From SHWC01 sp945902735 (GTDB lineage Bacteria; Pseudomonadota; Alphaproteobacteria; UBA828), in the NCBI GenBank assembly GCA_945902735.1, contig CAMDNF010000088.1, positions 1 to 11,129 of the forward strand: a stretch of DNA of 11,129 nucleotides, in the 5' to 3' direction. Each line of letters opens with the position of its first letter. The stretch's first letter is position 1. Made by a program: the position numbers and the translations under genes. A model generated the notes under the pieces. It saw only the letters and a list, made by a program, of their open reading frames with translations, had not been told where the DNA came from and did not search any database. Of this stretch, positions 1 to 6,838 are shown one piece after another.

Positions 1-1630
1 CGCCGCTATCGGCGACCAAACAAACCGCGCTATCGGTCAGGCGCGCGGAACGGCGGACGTCCTTCACCGAATCGCCCAGGCTCAGCTTGATCAGCGCGAT
101 CAATTTATCGAGTTCACTCTCAGCGACGGGCGATTCGGTTTTGGTATCAGGCTCCTTGAGCTTGATTGCGTCCAAATCGGCGCTGCCTTGTGAGACCGAG
201 CGGAATTGTTTGCCGCCATGGTCACCGATCGAGGGTAACCAAAAATGATCGACCGCGTCGGTCATCAAGAGGACGTCGACACCACGCGCGCGGAAGCCTT
301 CGACTTGCGGGCTTTTGCGGAGTGCGTCCGCGTTGTCGCCGGTAATGTAGTAGATCGCGTCCTGGCCCTCTTGCAGGCGCGCGACATAATCATCGAGCGA
401 CACCCAGTCCGACGCGCCGCCATTGAGTGTTTGGAACCGCGCCAATTTGATTAGCGTGGCGCGGTTTTCAGGATCCTCATAAAGGCCTTCCTTCATGACC
501 GCGCCAAAATTCTTCCAGAACGCGATATAGTCGGACGTTGCGTCGCCCGCCTTCTTCTCGACGTCGCCCAGCACACGCTTGACCAAACCGGTTCTGATCT
601 TGGCCAGCAACGGATTGTGCTGCAGCGTCTCGCGGCTGATGTTTAGCGGCAAATCGCTGGTATCGACAACCCCGCGCAGGAAGCGCAAATAGCGCGGTAG
701 AAGGCCCTCGCAATCATCGGTGATGAACACGCGCTTCACGTAGAGTTTGGCACGGCTGCGACGATCGGGCTCGAACAGATCGAAGGGCCGGCGATCAGGT
801 ACAAAAAGCAACGCGGCATATTCCATGCGCCCTTCGGCGCGGAGATGAATGGTCATCCACGGATCGCCCGGCATGTGCGCGACGTGATGATAGAACTCGC
901 GTGCTTTTTCCTCGGTGATCTCGGCCTTCGGCCGCGTCCACAATGCCGAAGCCGAATTGAGCGTCTCCGTTGCGCGGCTTTCACCGAGCAATTTGATCGG
1001 CAGCGCGATGTGGTCGGAATAGGTGCGAACGATGTGGCGAATGCGTTCGGCCTCGAGAAATTCGTCGGCATCCTTGCGCAGATGTAGGATCATCGACGCG
1101 CCGCGTCTGGCGTCAGGCTCTGGCACGATCGTGAAGCTACCCTTGCCGGCCGATTCCCAGCGCCAACCTTCGGCCTCGCCAGCCCGGCGTGTGATCACCT
1201 CGACCTTTTCCGCGACCATAAAGACCGAATAAAACCCGACACCGAATTGCCCGATCAGGCTCAAATCGGCCGGTTTGCCTTCGGCGAGCGACTTTACGAA
1301 GGCCTCGGTGCCTGAGCGCGCGATGGTGCCAAGGTTTTCGATCAGCTCGGCCTTGTTCATGCCGATGCCATTGTCGGTCACCATAAGGGTCCGCTTGTCC
1401 TTATTGAGCTCGATCATGACCTTGAGCTCGGGGTCGTCGGCCTGAAGGTCGGGCTTGGTGAGCGCCTCATAGCGGAGTTTGTCGCAGGCATCCGAGGCGT
1501 TCGAGATCAACTCACGCAGGAAAATGTCCTTCTCGCGGTAAAGCGAGTGGATCATCAGGTCCAAGAGCTTGCTGGTCTCGGCCTGGAAGCTGAACGATTC
1601 GCGGGATTTTTCGGCGGTTTCAGTGGTCAT
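1..1630 (-). CDS. htpG: Molecular chaperone HtpG (Hsp90), C-terminus off window
   Basis: Bacterial Hsp90, a cytoplasmic ATP-dependent chaperone that remodels client proteins, often with DnaK. The frame is open from the ATG at 1630 to position 1, giving 543 codons. The family is usually about 620-640 residues, so part of the C-terminal dimerisation domain is missing only because the window ends. The N-terminal GHKL ATPase is intact: ELISNASDA with Glu40 and Asn44, DNGIGM at 86-91, and GQFGVGFYS at 127-135. The middle domain has LNISRETLQ, where Arg333 corresponds to the arginine that contacts the ATP gamma-phosphate in Hsp90s. The start is chosen because the protein opens with the usual short lead before SFQAETSKLLDLMIHSLY. 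No strong ribosome-binding site is visible. An RpoH-type promoter lies about 65 bp upstream. The gene is divergent from the helicase gene. Identity is essentially certain. Confidence 0.97.
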   Translation of the reverse strand, partial: MTTETAEKSRESFSFQAETSKLLDLMIHSLYREKDIFLRELISNASDACDKLRYEALTKPDLQADDPELKVMIELNKDKRTLMVTDNGIGMNKAELIENLGTIARSGTEAFVKSLAEGKPADLSLIGQFGVGFYSVFMVAEKVEVITRRAGEAEGWRWESAGKGSFTIVPEPDARRGASMILHLRKDADEFLEAERIRHIVRTYSDHIALPIKLLGESRATETLNSASALWTRPKAEITEEKAREFYHHVAHMPGDPWMTIHLRAEGRMEYAALLFVPDRRPFDLFEPDRRSRAKLYVKRVFITDDCEGLLPRYLRFLRGVVDTSDLPLNISRETLQHNPLLAKIRTGLVKRVLGDVEKKAGDATSDYIAFWKNFGAVMKEGLYEDPENRATLIKLARFQTLNGGASDWVSLDDYVARLQEGQDAIYYITGDNADALRKSPQVEGFRARGVDVLLMTDAVDHFWLPSIGDHGGKQFRSVSQGSADLDAIKLKEPDTKTESPVAESELDKLIALIKLSLGDSVKDVRRSARLTDSAVCLVADSG

Positions 1631-1695
1631 GGCGGCTCATTTTCCGGGTGGCGCGGATACTGGCCGGGAGCCCTCGGCCCCGCCCCTCTTGCGCG

Positions 1696-1727
1696 CCGAT
1701 ATAGGCGCTGACCGCCGGCGCTTCAAG
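1696..1727 (-). promoter_or_regulatory. Heat-shock (RpoH-type) promoter of htpG
   Basis: On the minus strand, CTTG at 1727-1724 is followed by exactly 18 bases and then CCTATATCGG at 1705-1696. The established alphaproteobacterial heat-shock promoter consensus is CTTG-N17/18-CYTATNTNNG. Every specified base matches and the spacing is right. Transcription would begin near 1689, leaving a leader of about 60 bases before the htpG ATG. That htpG belongs to the RpoH regulon is known in many bacteria. That this exact element is active here is inferred. Confidence 0.8.
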
Positions 1728-1791
1728 CGGCCTGTCGATCGGGCGCAAGCTTGTCCTTGCCTTTGGCCGGCCAGGCCCTAATCCTTCTCCA

Positions 1792-4323
1792 ATGGAGCGC
1801 CGGAGTCCCGATGACCCCCGCCTGACGGCCGTCCTTGGCCCGACCAATACCGGCAAAACCCATCTCGCGGTCGAGCGCATGTTGGGCGCGCGCACAGGCA
1901 TGATGGGCTTTCCGCTCCGGCTATTGGCGCGGGAAATCTACGATCGCGTGGTTCGCCTCAAAGGCGAAGGTGCCGCGGCGCTGATTACGGGCGAGGAAAA
2001 GCGCATCCCGCCGCACGCCCGCTATTTCCTCTGCACGGTCGAGGCCATGCCGCTCGACCTCAGAACCGAGTTTCTGGCAATCGATGAAATCCAGCTCGCG
2101 GCCGATCGCGAGCGCGGCCATGTCTTCACCGATCGCCTGCTGAATGCGCGTGGCACGCGCGAAACCATGTTCCTTGGCGCCGAGACCATTCGCCCCCGCA
2201 TTCGCGAATTGGTGCCGGATGCCGATTATGTCGTGCGTCCGCGCTTTTCGGAATTGCGCTATTTGGGCCCGAAAAAACTGAACCGCCTACCGCCGCGAAG
2301 CGCGGTGATCGCGTTCTCGGCCGAAGATGTTTATGCCCAGGCCGAAGCCATGCGCGGCTTGCGCGGCGGTTGCGCGGTGGTGCTCGGCGCGCTTAGCCCC
2401 CGCACACGCAACGCCCAGGTCGCGCTCTATCAGTCGGGTGAAGTGGATTATTTGATCGCGACCGACGCGATCGGCATGGGCCTCAACATGGACCTCGATC
2501 ATGTCTGGTTTTCGGCGTCGCGCAAATTCGACGGACAGAATCCGCGCAATTTGACCGCGGCCGAAGTCGCACAAATCGCGGGCCGCGCCGGCCGTTATTT
2601 GCGCAATGGTGGGTTCGGCGTGACCGGCACGCTCGACGGGCTCGACCCGATGATCGTCGAGGCGGTCGAAGCGCACCGCTTCCCGACCATACCGACGCTC
2701 TATTGGCGCAATCCCAATCTCGATTTTCGGTCGCTTGGCTCGCTTTTGCGAAGTCTCGACAAGGCGCCCGAGCTGCCGGGCCTGCGTCGCAAGAGCGATG
2801 CGGATGATCATCTGACGCTGCTCGCGCTTTCGCGTGACCCTGAAATCACCGCGATCGCCACGAAACGGGCGAGCGTGACGCTGCTTTGGGAGGCCTGCCA
2901 AATCCCGGATTTTCGCAAGACGATGGCCGATACCCATGTTCGACTGGTGAAGGATATTTTCCTTTTGCTTGCCAATCATGGCCAATTGCCGAACGAGTGG
3001 GTCGGCACGCATATAGCCAGGCTCGATCGGGTTGATGGCGATATCGACACGCTGACCGGGCGTATCAGCCATGTGCGTACCTGGACCTATATCGCCTATC
3101 GGCCGGGCTGGACCGATGATTCGCGTGGCTGGCAGGAACGTACGCGGGCGATCGAGGATCGGTTGTCGGATGCGCTTCATGAACGTCTAACGCAACGCTT
3201 TGTCGACCGGCGGGCCGCTGCGCTGCATCGTGAAAGCCGGCTGCCCAATGGGGCGCGCGCGACGGTGCAGGACGATGGCGCGGTGGTCGTGAGCGGTCAT
3301 ACCATCGGGCGGCTCGATGGCTTTCACTTTTCACCGGAAAGCGGGAACGAAGGCGCCGAGGGCGTTCTTCTGGCGAGCGCCGCTCGTGCGCTCGGGCTTG
3401 AAATCGCACAGCGCCTCGATCGATTGGAGCGTGATGACCACGCGGCCTTTTCAGTGGCGCTCGATGAACGGGAGCCGACGCGCCTAGGTACGCTGATATG
3501 GCGCGATGCACCACTCGCGCGCCTGATCGCCGGCGACAATGTGTTGAAGCCGCGGCTCAGATTGTCGCGCGTCGACCTCTTGGACAGTGCGCAGAAGGAA
3601 CGTATGCGTCGCCGCCTTGCGTCGTGGCTTAGCGTCTATCTCGACGATTTTCATGCGCCGCTCAAAAATCTCGACCAGATCGGGGCGAGCCCAAATTTGC
3701 GTGGGCTGACCTTCCAGCTTACCGAATCGCTCGGGCTGGTGCCGCGCCGCGCGGTGCAAGAGCTGGTCGGGAAATTGACCTCGGAGGAACGTGCGACATT
3801 GCGCGCCCATGGGGTTCGCCTCGGCCGCCTCGCGATATACGTCAAGCCCATGCTCAGCCGCGAGCGCGGCCTGTTGCGTGCCTTGCTATGGTCCGTCGCA
3901 CGCGGCAATGAGACGCCGCCGTTTCTGCCTGGGCGCAGCCGGGTCTCGGTGCCGTTTGACCCGGCATTGCCCGAACCCTATTACGCCGCGTTCGGTTTTC
4001 TTCCGCTGGGGCCCCGTGCCCTTCGTATCGATATCGCGGAACGCTTAGCTGGTTTGTTGAGACGCAAGGCTGAACATGGCCCCTTCCCGATCGATGCTGA
4101 ACTCGGCGCGTTGACCGGTTGCCCTAGGGCTGAGTTGGTCGCCGTGCTCAAGGCCCTCGGTTATGTCGCCAGCGAAGGCGCGTCCGAACACGCGCGGTTT
4201 GCGCCGTCCCCCAAACGCTCAAGGCGGAAGGCCCGGCGCGGACAGGCCCCCGCCGCCGTGATCGACCCCGATTCGTCCTTTGCCAAACTCGCGGCGCTCC
4301 GTCGGCCGCGCGTTGCGCGCTAG
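1792..4323 (+). CDS. Suv3/MgpS-like superfamily 2 helicase
   Basis: An 843-residue ATP-dependent helicase resembling mitochondrial Suv3, an RNA helicase of the mitochondrial degradosome, and the proteins annotated MgpS or 'helicase-related' in alphaproteobacteria. RecA-like domain 1 has Walker A GPTNTGKT at 16-23 and the DEIQ box at 98-101. Domain 2 has ATDAIGMGLNMDLD near 223-235 and motif VI QIAGRAGR at 261-268. The remaining ~570 residues include a basic linker (KRSRRKARR near 800) and a final SSFAKLAALRRPR segment. Length is a little below many alphaproteobacterial relatives. The ATG at 1792 places Walker A where homologs have it, but there is no Shine-Dalgarno sequence. The S4 protein gene begins 5 bp after the stop, so the two are probably one operon. 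RNA as substrate is inferred from family and neighbour; DNA cannot be excluded. Confidence 0.9.
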   Translation: MERRSPDDPRLTAVLGPTNTGKTHLAVERMLGARTGMMGFPLRLLAREIYDRVVRLKGEGAAALITGEEKRIPPHARYFLCTVEAMPLDLRTEFLAIDEIQLAADRERGHVFTDRLLNARGTRETMFLGAETIRPRIRELVPDADYVVRPRFSELRYLGPKKLNRLPPRSAVIAFSAEDVYAQAEAMRGLRGGCAVVLGALSPRTRNAQVALYQSGEVDYLIATDAIGMGLNMDLDHVWFSASRKFDGQNPRNLTAAEVAQIAGRAGRYLRNGGFGVTGTLDGLDPMIVEAVEAHRFPTIPTLYWRNPNLDFRSLGSLLRSLDKAPELPGLRRKSDADDHLTLLALSRDPEITAIATKRASVTLLWEACQIPDFRKTMADTHVRLVKDIFLLLANHGQLPNEWVGTHIARLDRVDGDIDTLTGRISHVRTWTYIAYRPGWTDDSRGWQERTRAIEDRLSDALHERLTQRFVDRRAAALHRESRLPNGARATVQDDGAVVVSGHTIGRLDGFHFSPESGNEGAEGVLLASAARALGLEIAQRLDRLERDDHAAFSVALDEREPTRLGTLIWRDAPLARLIAGDNVLKPRLRLSRVDLLDSAQKERMRRRLASWLSVYLDDFHAPLKNLDQIGASPNLRGLTFQLTESLGLVPRRAVQELVGKLTSEERATLRAHGVRLGRLAIYVKPMLSRERGLLRALLWSVARGNETPPFLPGRSRVSVPFDPALPEPYYAAFGFLPLGPRALRIDIAERLAGLLRRKAEHGPFPIDAELGALTGCPRAELVAVLKALGYVASEGASEHARFAPSPKRSRRKARRGQAPAAVIDPDSSFAKLAALRRPRVAR

Positions 4324-4328
4324 GCCCG

Positions 4329-4631
4329 ATGGACCGGCTGCGCCTGGATAAATGGCTGTGGCACGCGCGCTTTTACCGCACCCGTGCCCTCGCCCAAACG
4401 GCCTGCGCGTCGGGAAAGGTTCGGGTCAACGCGGTTCGCACCCGGAAGGCCCACCAATTGGTCGGCCCGGGCGATATTCTGACGCTTGCCCAGGGTGGGC
4501 GGATAAGGGTGGTACGCGTGCAGGCTTTGGCCGATCGACGGGGCGATGCCCAGGCGGCGGCTGGGCTCTATGAGGACTTGGTTCTGGAGCCCTCCGAGCC
4601 GGCCTCGCCAGGTCACCGACTGTCACCTTAG
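4329..4631 (+). CDS. S4-domain RNA-binding protein, Hsp15 (HslR)-like
   Basis: A 100-residue small RNA-binding protein. The S4 fold covers about residues 3-65: RLDKWLWHARFYRTR, then the second helix and turn ASGKVRVNA, then a VGPGDIL strand. This is the pattern of Hsp15/HslR, which in E. coli binds free 50S subunits carrying a stalled nascent chain-tRNA and helps recycle them. The tail after about residue 85 is short, acidic and proline-rich, so the protein is shorter than E. coli Hsp15 (133 aa). The gene starts 5 bp after the helicase stop with no separate promoter visible, which suggests co-transcription and possibly coupled translation. The S4 domain is clear. The Hsp15-like role is inferred from family and from other RNA and heat-shock genes nearby. 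Confidence 0.88.
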   Translation: MDRLRLDKWLWHARFYRTRALAQTACASGKVRVNAVRTRKAHQLVGPGDILTLAQGGRIRVVRVQALADRRGDAQAAAGLYEDLVLEPSEPASPGHRLSP

Positions 4632-4660
4632 CCCATACTCAGGCGGGGCAATCGGAGCGC

Positions 4661-4689
4661 TGGAGAAGGGCCGCGAGGTCGTCTATATG
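4661..4689 (+). promoter_or_regulatory. Candidate promoter for fdxA
   Basis: TGGAGA (4661-4666), a 17-base spacer, then TATATG (4684-4689) gives 4/6 matches to each sigma-70 hexamer. It lies in the 129-bp gap between the S4 gene and fdxA and would give a leader of about 65 bases. This is a weak motif match only; fdxA could instead be transcribed from the upstream operon. Confidence 0.3.
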
Positions 4690-4760
4690 TATCTCCGCGC
4701 GGAACTAGGGCGGCGGAGCGCTCGACGCCCCAAAAGAATAGCAAGTAGAACGAGGATTCC

Positions 4761-5099
4761 ATGACCTACGTCGTGACCGAGGCCTGTATCCGGTGCAAAT
4801 TCCAAGACTGCGTGGAGGTTTGCCCGGTGGATTGTTTCTATGAGGGCGAGAACATGCTCGTCATCCACCCCGACGAATGCATCGATTGCGGCGTCTGCGA
4901 GCCAGAATGCCCGGTCGAAGCCATCGTCCCCGATACCGCCGGAAGCGTAACGCAATGGCTCGAGGTTAACCGCAAATTCGCGGAAGCGTGGCCCAACATC
5001 ACGCGGAAGGGCGACGTACCCGCCGATGCCGATGCCCACCGAGAAGAAACGGGGAAATATGAGAAGTTCTTTTCGGATAAGCCTGGAAAAGGCACCTGA
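4761..5099 (+). CDS. fdxA: 7Fe ferredoxin [3Fe-4S][4Fe-4S], FdxA
   Basis: A 112-residue cytoplasmic electron carrier very similar to Azotobacter ferredoxin I. Cysteines lie at 9, 12, 17, 21, 25, 40, 43, 46 and 50. By comparison with Azotobacter FdI (which loses its initiator Met), the [3Fe-4S] cluster is held by Cys9, Cys17 and Cys50 and the [4Fe-4S] cluster by Cys21, Cys40, Cys43 and Cys46. Cys12 and Cys25 are the extra conserved cysteines of the family. The conserved stretches CVEVCPVDCFYEG, HPDECIDCG and WPNIT are present. The tail after residue 85 is hydrophilic. A GAGGA ribosome-binding site at 4752-4756 supports the ATG at 4761. The gene sits between the helicase/S4 pair and carD, an arrangement seen in other alphaproteobacteria. 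Its redox partner cannot be told from the sequence. Confidence 0.96.
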   Translation: MTYVVTEACIRCKFQDCVEVCPVDCFYEGENMLVIHPDECIDCGVCEPECPVEAIVPDTAGSVTQWLEVNRKFAEAWPNITRKGDVPADADAHREETGKYEKFFSDKPGKGT

Positions 5100-5372
5100 G
5101 CACTATTAACCATGAAAAGTGTGGCGCTATATCCGGATAATATGATGGTGGCGTCTTGGGCATTTATTTTTCGACAAAAATGTAGTATTTAGTATTCCAG
5201 TGAAGGTCTGTTCCCTGGATCAGAGCAGCGGCGCGCTTCAGCGGACGATTATTGAGCGCGGCTGATTGGCTGCGTGATCTCTTGTTTTGTCTGATACGGA
5301 CGCCCCAACGTTGTAACGGGGGTGCCGTTTGGTGTCGGCGCGGGGAACGGCGCGAGATTGCGAGTGCGGAAA
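5100..5372. other. fdxA-carD intergenic region, AT-rich at its start
   Basis: These 273 bases contain no credible gene. The first ~100 (about 5100-5200) are clearly more AT-rich than the flanking genes, with runs such as TTTATTTTT and CAAAAATG and a perfect 10-bp palindrome TATCCGGATA at 5130-5139. No stem followed by a T-run after fdxA is evident, and I could not pick out one convincing sigma-70 pair for carD. The region probably holds the carD promoter and leader, perhaps also the 3' end of the fdxA transcript. Confidence 0.5.
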
Positions 5373-6314
5373 ATGCCGAATACAAAGAAAAAGCCACCTG
5401 CAAAGCCCTCCAAACGCCCGACCAAAGCGAAGGTGCGCTCAAAGGAAGCTAGTAAGCCAGCCACCCGACGCGCCACATCGGTACGCGCGCAAAGCCGCGC
5501 GAAGCCGAGCACGGCGCGCAAGGCGGCTGGCCCCAAGGCGGCTGGCCCCAAGAAGTCTGCAAAGGCTGTCCCGGCGGCGAAAAGTCTGCCCGCCAAGGCT
5601 GGGAAGGCCGCCAAAGCCCATGAGGGGGTCGCAGCGCGTCTGGCCGATCGTAAGCCGTCGCCCGTCAAAGCCGTCAAGCCGATCGCACGGCCCCCGCAGA
5701 AGCCCGAGGCGGAAAAGCCCAAGCTGAAAGTGGTCACCGGCGCGACACCCCTAGCGGCGCCAGCGCCGGCGCCGATCGTCGTGCCGCCAAAAATAAAAGA
5801 GGAGTCTCCCGTCGAAACATCACGCAAGCTTGGCTTCCAAATCGGCGACCATGTCGTCTACCCCTCCCACGGTGTCGGTAAGATTGTGGGGCTCGAGAGT
5901 CACACGGTTGGTGAGCACGCGCTTCAGATGTTTGTCATTTCCTTCGAAAAGGAACGGATGACCTTGCGCGTGCCGATGGCAAAGATCACCAGCGCCGGAA
6001 TGCGCCGGCTCAGCTCGCCGGAAAAGATGGATGCGGCGGTCAGTGCGCTCAAGGGCCGGGTGCGGGCGCGGCGCGTGATGTGGAGCCGGCGGGCACAGGA
6101 ATATGAGGCAAAGCTGAATTCCGGCGATCCGGTGGCAATCGCCGAAGTCATTCGGGATCTTCACCGCAATGTCGGGCAACCGGATCAATCCTATAGCGAG
6201 CGCCAAATGTATGAGGCGGCGCTCGAACGATTGGCCCGCGAGTTCGCCGCGGTGCAAAAGATCGATACCGTTCAAGCTGCGGAACGCCTCGAGAAGGTTT
6301 TACGAGCCGCATAG
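5373..6314 (+). CDS. carD: CarD-family RNA polymerase-binding regulator with basic N-terminal tail
   Basis: CarD/CdnL proteins bind the RNA polymerase beta subunit and stabilise open complexes. From the ATG at 5373 the product is 313 residues. Residues 1 to about 150 form a low-complexity tail rich in Lys, Ala, Pro and Arg, resembling histone H1-like bacterial proteins. The CarD RNA polymerase-interacting domain begins at LGFQIGDHVVYPSHGVG (153-169) and runs to about 205 (TLRVPMAKI). A helical C-terminal DNA-binding domain covers 210-313 (SPEKMDAAVSALKG, WSRRAQEYEAKL, SERQMYEAALERLAREFA). Typical CarD/CdnL proteins are about 160-170 residues, so the tail nearly doubles the length. A GTG at 5322 in the same frame would add 17 residues; the ATG is preferred because it begins the lysine-rich MPNTKKK segment. 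Either start has a poor ribosome-binding site. Family assignment is sure; the role of the tail is unknown. Confidence 0.93.
   Translation: MPNTKKKPPAKPSKRPTKAKVRSKEASKPATRRATSVRAQSRAKPSTARKAAGPKAAGPKKSAKAVPAAKSLPAKAGKAAKAHEGVAARLADRKPSPVKAVKPIARPPQKPEAEKPKLKVVTGATPLAAPAPAPIVVPPKIKEESPVETSRKLGFQIGDHVVYPSHGVGKIVGLESHTVGEHALQMFVISFEKERMTLRVPMAKITSAGMRRLSSPEKMDAAVSALKGRVRARRVMWSRRAQEYEAKLNSGDPVAIAEVIRDLHRNVGQPDQSYSERQMYEAALERLAREFAAVQKIDTVQAAERLEKVLRAA
5520..5549 (+). repeat. Tandem 15-bp duplication inside the carD tail
   Basis: The unit AAGGCGGCTGGCCCC occurs twice, perfectly and head to tail (5520-5534 and 5535-5549), encoding KAAGP-KAAGP. It looks like recent in-frame slippage in the low-complexity tail of CarD and may vary in copy number between strains. 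Confidence 0.9.
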
Positions 6315-6838
6315 TCAACGCGGCTCGCGATGGGCTGAGTCCAGCGCGATCGATTTGTCACGCTGCAGGTCGCTCGACGAATTTGGGCGATTGGATCGAT
6401 GACACTCTACAGGCCCATGGCGACGCGCTTTGGCGGGGCCGCAATGAGTTTCATCTGAGCCAACCCTATGCGGGTTCCAACCGCGTCATACGGGGCTATG
6501 AGCGGAGCCATCCGGGCCTAGTGATGACCCGACCTGACCGCAACAATCGATGGTGGGGCCGGGCTCGGCGGCCCGCTTATTGCGGCTTGTCTCGATGAAA
6601 CAGGTCGCCTGGATGACCCTATTGAAATCTGATCCGGCAACGCGTCTATACGAATATTTATTGCTTTACAATGACTTACGTATTTTCAGCCGCTTGAATG
6701 GCGTCGTGTTAACGAATCTGTGAAGAGCCGAGAGCCGGTTTTCATTGAATCGGACCGGCCCAGTCCCAATATTTTTTGTAACAGTTCTAATTTGGGCCTG
6801 ACTTCTCAGTGAAAACAGGAAGGCCCAGGAAGGGCACC
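6315..6838. other. 524-bp region upstream of rpoH with no convincing gene
   Basis: No confident gene lies between carD and rpoH. In one plus frame there is no stop from inside carD to the TGA ending at 6598, but the best start is a TTG at 6383, there is no ribosome-binding site, and the 71-residue product (with RNNRWWGRARRP near its end) resembles no family I know. A GC-rich stem GGGCCG/CGGCCC (6556-6561 and 6569-6574) has no T-run after it. From about 6640 to 6800 the base composition turns AT-rich, typical of a promoter region. A 6-bp inverted repeat GCCGGT (6734-6739)/ACCGGC (6754-6759) brackets a possible -35 box. It may be a long regulated rpoH leader, a small RNA gene, or the remains of a decayed gene. 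Confidence 0.5.
6744..6775 (+). promoter_or_regulatory. Candidate rpoH promoter (sigma-70-like or degenerate RpoH-type)
   Basis: TTGAAT (6745-6750), a 17-base spacer and AATATT (6768-6773) match sigma-70 hexamers 4/6 each. The same stretch also reads as a degenerate alphaproteobacterial heat-shock promoter: ATTG (6744-6747), 18 bases, then CCAATATTTT (6766-6775), with two mismatches in the -10 half and one in the -35. It lies about 65 bases before the rpoH start, in AT-rich DNA, with an inverted repeat around the -35. Which polymerase form would use it is undecided. Confidence 0.4.

Noticed and set aside
1765..1772. GGCCGGCC palindrome before the helicase gene
   Set aside because: Short GC palindromes are expected in DNA of this composition; no T-run or second copy suggests a function.
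2287..3180. 297-codon minus-strand open frame inside the helicase gene
   Set aside because: Antisense of the helicase in GC-rich DNA; no recognisable domain, while the plus strand has all helicase motifs.
5322..5372. GTG start adding 17 residues to CarD
   Set aside because: The extra residues do not match the lysine-rich tail, and the ATG at 5373 begins that tail; however neither start has a good ribosome-binding site, so it is not fully excluded.
5249..5827. 192-codon minus-strand open frame across the carD tail
   Set aside because: Ala/Gly/Phe-rich low-complexity mirror of the Lys/Ala-rich carD tail, running into the intergenic region.
6169..6402. 77-codon plus-strand frame spanning the end of carD
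   Set aside because: Mostly an out-of-frame reading of the conserved CarD C-terminal helices, with unlikely Arg/Ser-rich content.
6630..6635. TGATCC in the rpoH leader, like the -35 box of RpoE-ChrR type promoters that drive rpoHII in Rhodobacter
   Set aside because: No convincing matching -10 element at suitable spacing downstream, so the match may be chance.
6809..6838. GTG start adding 10 residues to the sigma factor
   Set aside because: A strong AGGAAGGG site at 6827-6834 is placed correctly for the ATG at 6839 and would lie inside the gene if the GTG were used.
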